Shown: piece after piece, positions 1 through 7,816 of the stretch
Layout: each line of letters begins with the position of its first letter
How positions within the stretch are numbered: position 1 is the first letter of the stretch
Notes under the pieces: model-generated
What the model was told of the DNA's origin: nothing
Databases searched by the model: none
The model's input: only the letters and a program-made list of their open reading frames with translations
NCBI GenBank assembly: GCA_902776645.1
Contig: CACYQT010000022.1
Span: forward strand, 1-43,625
Origin: an uncultured bacterium
GTDB lineage: Bacteria; Verrucomicrobiota; Lentisphaeria; Oligosphaerales; Oligosphaeraceae
Direction: 5' to 3'
Length of the DNA stretch: 43,625 nucleotides
Position numbers and translations under genes: made by a program

Positions 1-440
1 TTCCCGAGAAGGCGTTGATTGACGAATACCGCCGTCTGCTCGAACGCGGCCTGCCGCCGGAAGACGACTGGAAGCTGTGGATGGCGCTCGTCGTAAACGC
101 TTCCGTCATCGGCGGTTCCAAGCTGAAACCCGCCGTCATGGACATTTTGGACAAAGGCTGCCTGGGCGACCAGACGTCTTTCGTCCGCAAGGCCGTGATG
201 GGCCTTTTCGGCGGCGGCAGCCAGCGGTTCCGCGAAATGCTGAAGCGTGAACACAAGAGCCTTTACAAAGATGTAAAGGAAGAAGTCACGGCGCTGCTCG
301 CGCCGCCGCAGAAAGAGACGGGCGAGATGCCCGAACGCGGCAAGCCGATCGTGCGCGAAGAGCCGAAGGTCGGCCGCAATGATCCATGCCCGTGCGGCAG
401 CGGAAAGAAATACAAGAAGTGCTGCGGGAAGAATCTCTAA
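1..440 (+). CDS. SEC-C motif protein, 5' truncated by window edge
   Basis: The reading frame is open from base 3 to the stop at 438-440, so the N-terminus lies outside the window; the TTG at 15 is not taken as a start. The visible part is a charged, mostly helical segment of about 120 residues followed by a C-terminal SEC-C motif, [20 protein letters not shown], with the C-x-C-x8-C-C zinc ligands intact. SEC-C modules end SecA and many otherwise unrelated proteins and bind zinc. The helical part has no signature I recognise, so the function of the protein is unknown; it could be a short SEC-C/HEAT-like protein. It is followed by repeats and then dapL. Confidence 0.75.
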   Translation, partial: PEKALIDEYRRLLERGLPPEDDWKLWMALVVNASVIGGSKLKPAVMDILDKGCLGDQTSFVRKAVMGLFGGGSQRFREMLKREHKSLYKDVKEEVTALLAPPQKETGEMPERGKPIVREEPKVGRNDPCPCGSGKKYKKCCGKNL

Positions 441-442
441 GA

Positions 443-510
443 GCTTAAAGCTAAAAGCTTAAAGCTTAAAGCAAATACTAGGCTCCAGAATATCCAGAAT
501 ATCCAGCCAA
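443..510. repeat. Two short tandem arrays (7-bp and 9-bp units)
   Basis: Between the SEC-C gene and dapL there are 7-bp units (GCTTAAA at 443, GCTAAAA at 450, GCTTAAA at 457 and 464, degenerate at 471), then 9-bp units (TCCAGAATA at 484 and 493, TCCAGCCAA at 502). The 7-bp array carries a TAA in nearly every unit and so closes several reading frames. The dapL ribosome binding site (AAAAAGGAA) follows directly. Function unknown. Confidence 0.8.
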
Positions 511-525
511 TAAAAAGGAAACACC

Positions 526-1761
526 ATGGCAGACAGTTACTTACAGGAATTGTTCGCAGAACGCATCGGCGGGAACAAATTCGGCAAAGACACGACCATC
601 TACAAGTTTGAGAAGATCAAACGCGCCAAACGCGCCGCAAAGGCCGCCCATCCGGACGTGGAGCTGATCGACATGGGCGTCGGCGAACCGGACGACATGG
701 CGTTTCCGGAAGTCGTTGCGGCGTTGGCGGTTGAAGCCGGCAAGCTCGAAAACCGCTTCTATTCCGACAACGGCTGCATGGAATTCCGCATCGCCGTCCA
801 GAAATACATGAAGGAACTGTACGGTGTCGATTTGGATCCGGAGACGGAAATCGTGCACAGCATCGGCAGCAAATCCGCTTTGACGCTGTTGCCGACGTGT
901 TTCATCAATCCGGGCGACATCACGCTGATGACCGTTCCGGGCTATCCCGTTTTGGGAACGTGGACGAAATATCTCGGCGGCGAAGTCGTGAACATGCCGT
1001 TGCTGAAGGAAAACGGCTTCCTGCCGCAGTTGGACAAGCTGACGGATGACCAGAAGAAACGCGCCAAGTTGTTGTATCTGAACTATCCGAACAACCCGAC
1101 GGGCGCCTCCGCGACGCCGGAATTCTACGACAAGGCGATCGCCTTCGCGAAGGCGAACAACGTCCTGCTCGTCGTCGACGCCGCCTATGCGCCGTTGAAT
1201 TTCACCGGCAAGCCGTTGAGCATCCTCTCCCGCCCCGGCGGAAAGGACGTCGCGGTGGAGCTGCACAGCATGTCGAAAGGCTTCAACATGACCGGCTGGC
1301 GTCTCGGCTGGGTCTGCGGTTGCGCGGCGGCCGTGAAGGCGTTCGCGACGGTGAAGGACAATGCGGACAGCGGACAGTTTTTGGCCATCCAGAAGGCCGC
1401 CGCGAAGGCGTTGGAGAACCAGAAGACGATCACGCCGAAAATCTGCGAGAAGTACAGCCGCCGTCTGCACGCTCTCGTCGATATGCTGAAGGAATTAGGC
1501 TTCGACGCGAAGATGCCGGAAGGCTCGTTCTATCTGTACGTTGAGATTCCGAAAGGCGTGAAAGGCGGCATCCGTTTCGAGAGCGGCGAAGCCTTCAGCC
1601 AGTGGATGATCACGGAGAAATTGATCAGCACGGTTCCGTGGGACGATGTCGGCCACTTCGTCCGTTTCGGCGCGACATTCGTCGCGCCCGGCCTCGCGGA
1701 AGAGAAGCGCGTGTTGGACGAAGTGAAACGCCGTCTCTCCGACTCCGTGTTCGAATTCTGA
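526..1761 (+). CDS. dapL: LL-diaminopimelate aminotransferase
   Basis: A 411-residue fold-type I PLP enzyme, the usual length for DapL. It converts tetrahydrodipicolinate plus glutamate to LL-diaminopimelate in one step, feeding lysine and peptidoglycan synthesis in the cytoplasm. Visible signatures are GVGEPDDMAFP (51-61), the FYSDNG segment near 78-83, NYPNNPTG (186-193), the cofactor Asp in VVDAAY (about 218) and the Schiff-base lysine K251 in SMSKGFNMTGWR. The GVGEPD and YSDNG signatures separate DapL from general aspartate aminotransferases. The ATG is preceded by AAAAAGGAA. The stop TGA shares its A with the ATG of the next gene, which suggests translational coupling. DapL is typical of Chlamydiae, Verrucomicrobia and Lentisphaerae, which supports the taxon guess. 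Confidence 0.93.
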   Translation: MADSYLQELFAERIGGNKFGKDTTIYKFEKIKRAKRAAKAAHPDVELIDMGVGEPDDMAFPEVVAALAVEAGKLENRFYSDNGCMEFRIAVQKYMKELYGVDLDPETEIVHSIGSKSALTLLPTCFINPGDITLMTVPGYPVLGTWTKYLGGEVVNMPLLKENGFLPQLDKLTDDQKKRAKLLYLNYPNNPTGASATPEFYDKAIAFAKANNVLLVVDAAYAPLNFTGKPLSILSRPGGKDVAVELHSMSKGFNMTGWRLGWVCGCAAAVKAFATVKDNADSGQFLAIQKAAAKALENQKTITPKICEKYSRRLHALVDMLKELGFDAKMPEGSFYLYVEIPKGVKGGIRFESGEAFSQWMITEKLISTVPWDDVGHFVRFGATFVAPGLAEEKRVLDEVKRRLSDSVFEF

Positions 1762-2465
1762 TGGACGGCATGAAGACGGAGCCGTGGGATTTCTGGATCG
1801 ACGGGGCGCATGATCCCGCGTTCAACATGGCGGCGGACGAAGCGTTGATGCTGTCCGCCCCGTTGCGCGATCGCCCCCTGCTCCGCTTCTATGAATGGGA
1901 TCGCCCCGCCGTCTCCATCGGCTATGTGCAGACCATCGCCGCCGCGCCCGAAGGGTATGCGGCGGTGCGGCGGCCGACGGGTGGCGGCGTCGTCTACCAC
2001 GACTATGATTTCACCTACACGGTGATGTTTCCCGTCGGCCATTGGCTGTGCGACGTCGATCGCGTCGCAAGCTATGATTGGATCAACCGCTCCGTCCAGA
2101 ATGGGCTGGAGCGGCTAGATCTGAAAGCGTCGCTGTCATCCGCGGAGATTCCGCACAGCGTGGACCGCCTGACGATGGTCTGTTTCGTGAATCCGACGAA
2201 ATACGACATCATGCTGGGCGGCCGCAAGGTCGGCGGCGGTGCGCAACGCCGTGTGCGCGAAGGGATTCTGCATCAGGGAAGCCTGCATTTCGGCGGACCG
2301 TTGCCTGTGCCGCGCCATGTCATGCAAGCGGCGATTCTGGAAGGCTTCCGCGCCGTCATGGGCATGCGGCCTGTGACATTCACGCCAGGCCCTGAATTCT
2401 GGGGGCTGACGCTGTCGCTGCGCAGCGAACGCTACAACAGCGACGCATGGAACCGCAAACGTTAA
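1761..2465 (+). CDS. Lipoate-protein ligase A / octanoyltransferase (LipM-like)
   Basis: A 234-residue BPL/LplA/LipB-type catalytic domain. Landmarks are RRPTGGGVVYHDYDFTY (about 70-86), which forms the acyl pocket, and GGRKVGGGAQRR (153-164) with the conserved lysine K156. Cys141 in MVCFVNPTKYDI sits where LipM-type octanoyltransferases carry their nucleophile. The likely job is to move octanoyl or lipoyl groups onto lipoyl domains of 2-oxoacid dehydrogenases or GcvH. I prefer the ATG at 1761, which overlaps the dapL stop as TGATG, because homology starts just after it; the frame is open further upstream, but only antisense to no signal and inside dapL. LipM versus LplA cannot be settled by eye: the Cys favours LipM, and no LplA accessory domain is present. 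Confidence 0.8.
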   Translation: MDGMKTEPWDFWIDGAHDPAFNMAADEALMLSAPLRDRPLLRFYEWDRPAVSIGYVQTIAAAPEGYAAVRRPTGGGVVYHDYDFTYTVMFPVGHWLCDVDRVASYDWINRSVQNGLERLDLKASLSSAEIPHSVDRLTMVCFVNPTKYDIMLGGRKVGGGAQRRVREGILHQGSLHFGGPLPVPRHVMQAAILEGFRAVMGMRPVTFTPGPEFWGLTLSLRSERYNSDAWNRKR

Positions 2466-2485
2466 TATATATAAGGAATAGGAAA

Positions 2486-2725
2486 ATGGCGGAAAACGAA
2501 CGCGAACTAGGCGAACAGCCGATTGAACAGATCATGCAGGAGCTTGGGCTGGAGAACAACGATTTGGTCGTCGCGTCAACGGAGCAATTGACGCACAAGA
2601 TGGTCTCCAAGGCCCGCAAAGGCCGTTTTCTCACGATGAACGTGCGGCTGAAAGTCCTCCACGCCCTGTGCAAGGCCAGCGGCAACAACGACTATCGGCT
2701 GGAGGATTTGTTTAATTATAGGTAA
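2486..2725 (+). CDS. Small conserved-looking protein, 79 aa, possible HTH fold
   Basis: Begins at the ATG at 2486 behind AAGGAATAGG, 20 bases after the LipM-like gene, and is probably the last gene of that operon. The sequence is soluble and helical: an acidic N-terminus, then ELGLENNDLV, STEQLTHKMVSKARKGR and a C-terminal LEDLFNY. The pattern of a short helix, a polar turn, a basic helix and a C-terminal LxDLFxY resembles Cro/XRE-type DNA-binding folds, but this is inference from helix layout and not from a recognised family. An upstream in-frame ATG at 2447 lies inside the preceding gene and has no ribosome binding site. No function assigned. Confidence 0.65.
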   Translation: MAENERELGEQPIEQIMQELGLENNDLVVASTEQLTHKMVSKARKGRFLTMNVRLKVLHALCKASGNNDYRLEDLFNYR

Positions 2726-2779
2726 TCTAGAAAGTCTAGAAAGTCTAGAAAGTCTAGCGGCTCTAGAGACTCTAGATTT
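2726..2779. repeat. 9-bp tandem array (TCTAG-N4)x6
   Basis: Six contiguous 9-bp units start exactly after the stop codon at 2723-2725: TCTAGAAAG three times (2726, 2735, 2744), TCTAGCGGC (2753), TCTAGAGAC (2762) and TCTAGATTT (2771). The outer units pair imperfectly (AATCTAGA with TCTAGATT) and the array ends in TTTT, so it may also act as a weak transcription terminator. CTAG is a rare tetramer in many bacteria, which makes six in 54 bases notable. Confidence 0.8.
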
Positions 2780-2792
2780 TGGGAAACACCAG

Positions 2793-2863
2793 TGTGCCAT
2801 TTTGGCACAGTGGCACAACCATGGCACAGTTTTCATGGAAAAAACAATGAAAATTGTGCCATG
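2793..2863. promoter_or_regulatory. Palindromic TGGCACA boxes upstream of dnaK (putative activator site)
   Basis: Two inverted repeats lie just upstream of the dnaK promoter. The first is perfect, TGTGCCA-N3-TGGCACA (2793-2809). The second has 17-bp arms, CATGGCACAGTTTTCAT (2820-2836) and its complement at 2847-2863, differing at one position, around a 10-base spacer. A further direct TGGCACA lies at 2811-2817. The centres are about 97 and 57 bases upstream of the predicted transcription start. The layout resembles the upstream activator sites of sigma-54 enhancer-binding proteins (compare NtrC palindromes), but the activator is unknown. Confidence 0.6.
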
Positions 2864-2871
2864 TTTGTTTT

Positions 2872-2887
2872 TGGCACGGTAATTGCT
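2872..2887 (+). promoter_or_regulatory. Sigma-54 (RpoN) promoter of dnaK-groESL
   Basis: TGGCACG-N4-TTGCT matches the sigma-54 -24/-12 consensus at every core base, with the obligatory GG-N10-GC spacing. Transcription should start near 2898, about 44 bases before the dnaK ATG. No sigma-70-like pair was evident in the same stretch, and no CIRCE element (TTAGCACTC-N9-GAGTGCTAA) was seen. Confidence 0.75.
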
Positions 2888-2941
2888 TTACTCATTTGTC
2901 GAATCAAAAAAAGTCATAGAATGACAGAAAGGAGAACAACA

Positions 2942-4918
2942 ATGAGCAAAGTATTAGGCATAGATCTTGGTACTACCAATTCCTGCATGGCCGTCATGGA
3001 AAACGGCGAACCCGTGGTGATTCCGAACGCCGAAGGCGCGCGGACGACACCGTCCGTCGTCGCGTTCACGAAGAACGGCGAACGTCTGGTCGGCGCCCTG
3101 GCGAAACGTCAGGCCGTCACGAACCCGACGCAGACGATCTTCTCGATCAAGCGTCTGATGGGCCGCAAATATTCGGAAGTGAAAGACGAAATCGGTCTTG
3201 TCCCGTACAAGATCGCGGAAGCGAAGAACGGCGACGCCCACGTCCAGATTGGCGATAAGCTGTACTCCCCGCCTGAAATCTCCGCCATGATTCTTCAGAA
3301 ACTGAAGACCGACGCGGAAGCGTATCTCGGCGAGACCATCACGGAAGCCGTCATCACCGTTCCTGCTTACTTCAATGACAGCCAGCGTCAGGCGACGAAG
3401 GACGCAGGCCGTATCGCCGGCCTTGACGTCAAGCGTATCATCAACGAACCGACGGCCGCCTCACTGGCCTACGGCATGGACAAGAAGAAAGACGAAAAGA
3501 TCGCCGTCTACGACTTGGGCGGCGGTACGTTCGATATCTCCATCCTGGAACTCGGCGACGGCGTCTTCGAAGTGAAGGCGACGAACGGCGATACCCATCT
3601 GGGCGGCGATGACTTCGATGAAGCCGTCATCAGCTGGCTGGTCGACGATTTCAAGAAGGAAAACGGCATTGACCTCCGCAAGGACCAGATGGCCCTGCAG
3701 CGGTTGAAGGAAGCCGCCGAAAAGGCGAAATGCGAACTTTCGTCTTCCAACAGCACGGAAATCAACCTCCCGTTCATCACGGCCGGCGCGGCTGGCCCGA
3801 TGCACTTGAACAAGACGCTCACCCGCTCCACGCTGGAGCAGTTGACGGAAAATCTGACGCAACGCACGGTCACGCCTTGCCGTAACTGCTTGCGCGACGC
3901 CAATTTGAACTCTTCCGAAATCAACGAAGTGATCCTGGTCGGCGGTATGACCCGTATGCCGCGCGCCCAGAAGATCGCTGAAGAAATCTTCGGCAAGACG
4001 CCGAACAAAGGCGTGAACCCCGACGAAGTCGTCGCCGTCGGCGCGGCTATCCAGGGCGGCGTCCTGAAGGGCGATGTCAACGACGTCATCCTGCTGGATG
4101 TCACGCCGCTGTCGCTGGGTATCGAAACCTTGGGCGGTGTCTTCACGAAGCTGATCGAACGCAACACGACGATTCCTAACAAGAAGAGCGAAATCTTCTC
4201 CACGGCGGCCGACAACCAGCCGAGCGTCGAAATCCACGTGCTGCAAGGCGAACGCCCGATGGCGCAGGACAACAAGACCATCGGCAAGTTCCATCTGGAT
4301 TCGATCCCGCCGGCGCCCCGCGGCGTCCCGCAGATCGAAGTCACGTTCGATATCGACGCGAACGGCATCCTGAACGTCTCCGCGAAGGATCTTGGCACCG
4401 GCAAGGAGCAGAAGATCACCATCACCGCCAACAGCGGCCTCTCCGAAGACGAAATCAAGAACATGGTCAACGACGCGCAGGCCCATGCGGACGAAGACAA
4501 GAAGCGGAAGGACGCCGTCGACACGAAGAACCGCGCCGAATCCATGGTCTTCCAGCTTGAAAAACAGCTGAAGGAATATGGCGACAAGCTGCCCGACAGC
4601 GTGAAGAAGCCGATCGAAGACGACATCTCCAAACTGAAGAGCGCCATCGACGCGAACGACACCGACCGCATGAACTCCGTCATGAAGGAGATGGAGGCCC
4701 ACATGCAGGCCATGGGTCAGGAAATCTACAAGAACGTCCAGGCCCAGCAGCAGGCTGGCGGCCAGCAGGCCGGCGGTCCGCAGGGCGGCAACCCGTTCGG
4801 CGGCGCCAACCCCTTCGGCGGCGCACAGCAACCGAATGAAGGCGGCAACGGCGGCGGTTCGAAGAAGGACGACGGCGATGTCATCGACGCGGACTTCACC
4901 GACACGACGGACAAATAA
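2942..4918 (+). CDS. dnaK: Chaperone DnaK (Hsp70)
   Basis: A 658-residue Hsp70. The ATP-dependent chaperone binds exposed hydrophobic segments in the cytoplasm with DnaJ and GrpE. Visible hallmarks are [10 protein letters not shown] (6-15), the [19 protein letters not shown] signature, [24 protein letters not shown], the [10 protein letters not shown] segment, and a substrate-binding half with [14 protein letters not shown]. The tail is rich in Gly, Gln and Pro and ends in an acidic [10 protein letters not shown], comparable with the EEV-type acidic tails of bacterial DnaK. The start at 2942 is chosen because [12 protein letters not shown] is the canonical N-terminus and GAAAGGAG precedes it; a longer frame upstream runs through the control region. 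It leads the chaperone operon, with grpE and dnaJ absent from this window. Confidence 0.97.
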   Translation: MSKVLGIDLGTTNSCMAVMENGEPVVIPNAEGARTTPSVVAFTKNGERLVGALAKRQAVTNPTQTIFSIKRLMGRKYSEVKDEIGLVPYKIAEAKNGDAHVQIGDKLYSPPEISAMILQKLKTDAEAYLGETITEAVITVPAYFNDSQRQATKDAGRIAGLDVKRIINEPTAASLAYGMDKKKDEKIAVYDLGGGTFDISILELGDGVFEVKATNGDTHLGGDDFDEAVISWLVDDFKKENGIDLRKDQMALQRLKEAAEKAKCELSSSNSTEINLPFITAGAAGPMHLNKTLTRSTLEQLTENLTQRTVTPCRNCLRDANLNSSEINEVILVGGMTRMPRAQKIAEEIFGKTPNKGVNPDEVVAVGAAIQGGVLKGDVNDVILLDVTPLSLGIETLGGVFTKLIERNTTIPNKKSEIFSTAADNQPSVEIHVLQGERPMAQDNKTIGKFHLDSIPPAPRGVPQIEVTFDIDANGILNVSAKDLGTGKEQKITITANSGLSEDEIKNMVNDAQAHADEDKKRKDAVDTKNRAESMVFQLEKQLKEYGDKLPDSVKKPIEDDISKLKSAIDANDTDRMNSVMKEMEAHMQAMGQEIYKNVQAQQQAGGQQAGGPQGGNPFGGANPFGGAQQPNEGGNGGGSKKDDGDVIDADFTDTTDK

Positions 4919-4979
4919 CCAATTTAGTGTGCAAGGGAAACAATCCCGTATCAAACCATAATAACAAGAGGAAAACATC

Positions 4980-5267
4980 ATGAACATCAAACCATTGGGT
5001 GACCGCGTTCTGGTCGAAGCCATCGAAGCCAAAGACACCGTCAAGGGCGGCATTTACATTCCGGACTCCGCGAAAGAGAAGCCGCAGGAAGCGAAAGTCA
5101 TCGCCGTCGGCCCCGGCAAGAAGGACGACAACGGCAAGCTGATTCCGATGGACGTCAAAGTCGGTGACACCGTCCTGACCTCCAAATACGGCGGCACGGA
5201 AATCAAGATCGACGACAAGGAATACAAGATCCTGAACGCCAGCGACATCCTCGCCATCGTCGAATAA
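4980..5267 (+). CDS. groES: Co-chaperonin GroES (Hsp10)
   Basis: A 95-residue GroES that caps the GroEL chamber. It has the full canonical sequence: the N-terminal LGDRVLVE strand, the mobile loop around [14 protein letters not shown] (the IYIP tripeptide region contacts GroEL), [25 protein letters not shown] and the C-terminal [14 protein letters not shown]. It starts 61 bases after dnaK behind AAGAGGAAAA and sits 42 bases before groEL, so all three genes are probably transcribed from the promoter upstream of dnaK. I saw no separate CIRCE or promoter in the 61-base gap. Confidence 0.96.
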   Translation: MNIKPLGDRVLVEAIEAKDTVKGGIYIPDSAKEKPQEAKVIAVGPGKKDDNGKLIPMDVKVGDTVLTSKYGGTEIKIDDKEYKILNASDILAIVE

Positions 5268-5309
5268 TTGTCAAGAAGCAAGAAGAAACTATAAATAGGA
5301 GTAATTACC

Positions 5310-6956
5310 ATGGCTGCTAAACAGATTCAATACGATACGAAAGGCCGTCAGGCCCTGCTGGCCGGTGTTGCCGCTTTGTCCAAGGCCGTCAAGACGACGC
5401 TCGGCCCGAAAGGCCGCAATGTCATCATCGACAAGAAGTTCGGTTCCCCCACCGTCACGAAGGACGGTGTGACCGTCGCGAAGGAAGTCGAGCTGCCGAA
5501 CGCCTTTGAGAACATGGGCGCGCAGATGGTCAAGGAAGTCGCTTCCAAGACGTCCGACAACGCCGGTGACGGTACCACCACCGCGACGATCCTCGCCGAA
5601 GCCATCTTCCGCGAAGGTCTGAAGAACGTGACCGCGGGCGCCAACCCGATGAGCCTGAAGCGCGGCATCGACAAGGCCGTCGTCGCCATCGCCGACGAAC
5701 TCGCCGCCATGAAGACCGACGTCGACTCCCGCGAGCAGATCGCGCAGGTCGCGACGATCTCCGCCAACTCCGACCACGTCATCGGCGACATCATCGCCGA
5801 CGCCATGGACAAGGTCGGCAAAGACGGCACGATCACCGTCGAAGAGGCCAAGACCATCGACACGACGCTCGACGTCGTCGAAGGCATGCAGTTCGACAAG
5901 GGCTACCTCTCCCCGTACTTCGTGACGAACGCGGAAGAGATGGAATGCGTCCTGGACGACCCGCTGATCCTCATCCACGAGAAGAAGCTCTCCTCCCTGC
6001 AGGACATGCTGCCCCTGCTCCAGATGGTCGCGAAACAGGGCAAGCCTTTGCTCATCATCGCTGAAGACGTCGACGGCGAAGCCCTCACGACGCTGGTTGT
6101 CAACAAACTGCGTGGCACTCTGAACGTCTGCGCCGTCAAGGCCCCTGGCTTCGGCGACCGCCGCAAGGCCATGCTGGAAGACATCGCCATCCTGACGGGC
6201 GGTATCTGCATCACCGAAGACCTCGGCATCAAGCTCGAGAACGTCACGCTGGACCAGCTGGGCCGCGCGAAACGCGTCACGGTTGACAAAGACAACACGA
6301 CCATCGTCGAAGGCAGCGGCGACTCCTCCAAGATCGCCGGCCGCGTCAACCAGATCCGCCATCAGATCGAAGAGACGACTTCCGACTACGACCGCGAGAA
6401 ACTGCAGGAACGTCTGGCCAAACTGGCCGGCGGTGTTGCCGTCATCCACGTCGGTGCCGCGACGGAAGCCGAAATGAAGGAAAAGAAAGCCCGCGTCGAA
6501 GACGCCCTCCACGCGACCCGCGCGGCCGTCGAGGAAGGCATCGTCCCCGGTGGTGGCGTCGCCATCATCCGCGCCGCCGCGAAGGCCATCAAGAAACTGC
6601 AGCTGAAGGGCGACGAAGCCGTCGGCGCCGACATCGTCATGCGCGCCGTCGACGAACCGCTCCGCCAGATCGCTTTGAACGCCGGCGTCGAAGGCTCCAT
6701 CGTCGTCATGAAGGTCAAGGAACTCGACGGCAACATGGGCTACAACGCCGCTGAGGACGAATACGTCGACATGCTGAAGGCCGGTATCATCGACCCGAAG
6801 AAGGTCGAGCGTTGCGCCCTGCAGAACGCCGCTTCCGTCGCCGGCCTGCTGCTGACGACCGAATGCATGATCTGCGATCTGCCCGAAGAGAAGAAGGAAC
6901 CCGCGATGCCCGCCGGCGGCATGGACGGCATGGGCGGCATGGGCGGCATGATGTAA
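5310..6956 (+). CDS. groEL: Chaperonin GroEL (Hsp60)
   Basis: A 548-residue chaperonin, the usual length, forming the double-ring folding chamber with GroES. Hallmarks: [15 protein letters not shown] and the ATP-binding [14 protein letters not shown] near 86-99, [14 protein letters not shown] near the junction of the intermediate and equatorial domains, and the flexible C-terminal Gly-Gly-Met repeats ending in GGMM. The ribosome binding site is TAGGAG. The gene closes the dnaK-groES-groEL unit, and a long hairpin with a T run follows 31 bases after the stop. Codon use is strongly biased to C-ending codons, as expected for a highly expressed gene. Confidence 0.97.
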   Translation: MAAKQIQYDTKGRQALLAGVAALSKAVKTTLGPKGRNVIIDKKFGSPTVTKDGVTVAKEVELPNAFENMGAQMVKEVASKTSDNAGDGTTTATILAEAIFREGLKNVTAGANPMSLKRGIDKAVVAIADELAAMKTDVDSREQIAQVATISANSDHVIGDIIADAMDKVGKDGTITVEEAKTIDTTLDVVEGMQFDKGYLSPYFVTNAEEMECVLDDPLILIHEKKLSSLQDMLPLLQMVAKQGKPLLIIAEDVDGEALTTLVVNKLRGTLNVCAVKAPGFGDRRKAMLEDIAILTGGICITEDLGIKLENVTLDQLGRAKRVTVDKDNTTIVEGSGDSSKIAGRVNQIRHQIEETTSDYDREKLQERLAKLAGGVAVIHVGAATEAEMKEKKARVEDALHATRAAVEEGIVPGGGVAIIRAAAKAIKKLQLKGDEAVGADIVMRAVDEPLRQIALNAGVEGSIVVMKVKELDGNMGYNAAEDEYVDMLKAGIIDPKKVERCALQNAASVAGLLLTTECMICDLPEEKKEPAMPAGGMDGMGGMGGMM

Positions 6957-6987
6957 TTCTGCCAACCTGATGCCATAGCATCCACAC

Positions 6988-7029
6988 AAGAGGGGCTGTT
7001 GCCAGCATCGCAACAGCCCCTCTTTTTTT
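6988..7029 (+). terminator. Rho-independent terminator of the dnaK-groESL operon
   Basis: A perfect 15-bp stem (6988-7002 with 7010-7024), AAGAGGGGCTGTTGC paired with its complement around a 7-base loop, runs into a T tract at 7023-7029. The complementary A tract on the other strand means it may also stop transcription of the convergent gene at 7058. Confidence 0.93.
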
Positions 7030-7057
7030 CCTTTTTCCAGTCCTTACGGAACCGTTC

Positions 7058-7816
7058 TCAAAGCCCGAAATAACTGCACATTCTGACGGCGGACGATTTG
7101 ACGAACGGCGACAGCAATTCCACCAGAGGCTTTCCGAATTCGGCGTCGACCAATTGGCCGCTGTCGTCCCGGACAGGATGGCACATGATTTCCAAAACGC
7201 CGTCCGTCATGCCGCAAATCCGCGGAAACGCGACGTCCATGTCCGGAATATTGCCAAACACATGCGTTTTTCTCAACGAACCAAGACGCCAGTTGTACAG
7301 CACACGCAACAGTTTCCGCTGCAGACCTGCCTTGCCTAAATTAGTCGTCTGCCGAATCGCGGGAATGCCGTGTTTTCTGGCTAGTTCGATGACCACCCGC
7401 CCCACATACCAGTTCGTATGACGGTGCGCATGGCTGTCCAGATGCGTGAATGCAAGTCCCGTGTCCGTCGCCTTTTGCAGTTGCGCCTCCAGTTCAAGGC
7501 GGACAGCTTCCAGACAACGGCGCGGCGCTGAAAACGAAATCCGCCGTCCATGAAAACGTCCGTCTTCGCCACAGAACACACGGCATGCTTTCATCTGTTC
7601 CGTCAATGGTTCGCCTTCGAAAAGATTCAGATGCACGCCCGTCGAATCGGCGGGAATCCGCCCTTGCCGTATCAATGCCACGGCGTCGTCGAAACCCGGC
7701 ATGTTGGGCATCAGCGTGGTGGAGGAAACCAGCCCGTCGGCGAACGCCTTCACGATCGCTTCGTTCACTTGGGCGGAATATCCGAAATCATCCGCATTGA
7801 CAATCAGTTTAATCAA
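7058..7816 (-). CDS. YdjC/ChbG-family carbohydrate deacetylase
   Basis: A 252-residue metal-dependent deacetylase-like protein. The N-terminal KLIVNADDFGYS carries the metal-binding Asp pair, GVHLNL supplies a histidine, and HLDSHAHRH (about 131-139) is the YdjC metal site. Family members remove N-acetyl groups from chitooligosaccharides or amino sugars; one branch acts in polysaccharide biosynthesis clusters. I place the start at a TTG (7816) because it gives the canonical MIKLIVNADDFG, has GCGAGG upstream, and overlaps the end of the upstream gene by eight bases; the longer frame lies entirely inside that gene. Context suggests it deacetylates an amino sugar so that the neighbouring acyltransferase can re-acylate it, which is inference. 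Confidence 0.85.
   Translation of the reverse strand: MIKLIVNADDFGYSAQVNEAIVKAFADGLVSSTTLMPNMPGFDDAVALIRQGRIPADSTGVHLNLFEGEPLTEQMKACRVFCGEDGRFHGRRISFSAPRRCLEAVRLELEAQLQKATDTGLAFTHLDSHAHRHTNWYVGRVVIELARKHGIPAIRQTTNLGKAGLQRKLLRVLYNWRLGSLRKTHVFGNIPDMDVAFPRICGMTDGVLEIMCHPVRDDSGQLVDAEFGKPLVELLSPFVKSSAVRMCSYFGL

Noticed and set aside
2726..2941. CIRCE operator or sigma-32 promoter expected upstream of dnaK.
   Set aside because: I looked for TTAGCACTC-N9-GAGTGCTAA and CTTGAA/CCCCAT-type boxes and found neither; the only good promoter is sigma-54-like.
3461..5053. Long open frame of 530 codons on the minus strand opposite dnaK and groES.
   Set aside because: It is antisense to a certain gene, has no ribosome binding site and reads as low-complexity residues (long runs of V, D, R). 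C-ending codon bias on the sense strand removes stops from the antisense frame.
5289..7013. Long open frame of 574 codons opposite groEL.
   Set aside because: Same cause as for dnaK: a shadow of strongly biased codon use; no recognisable protein and it runs through the terminator.
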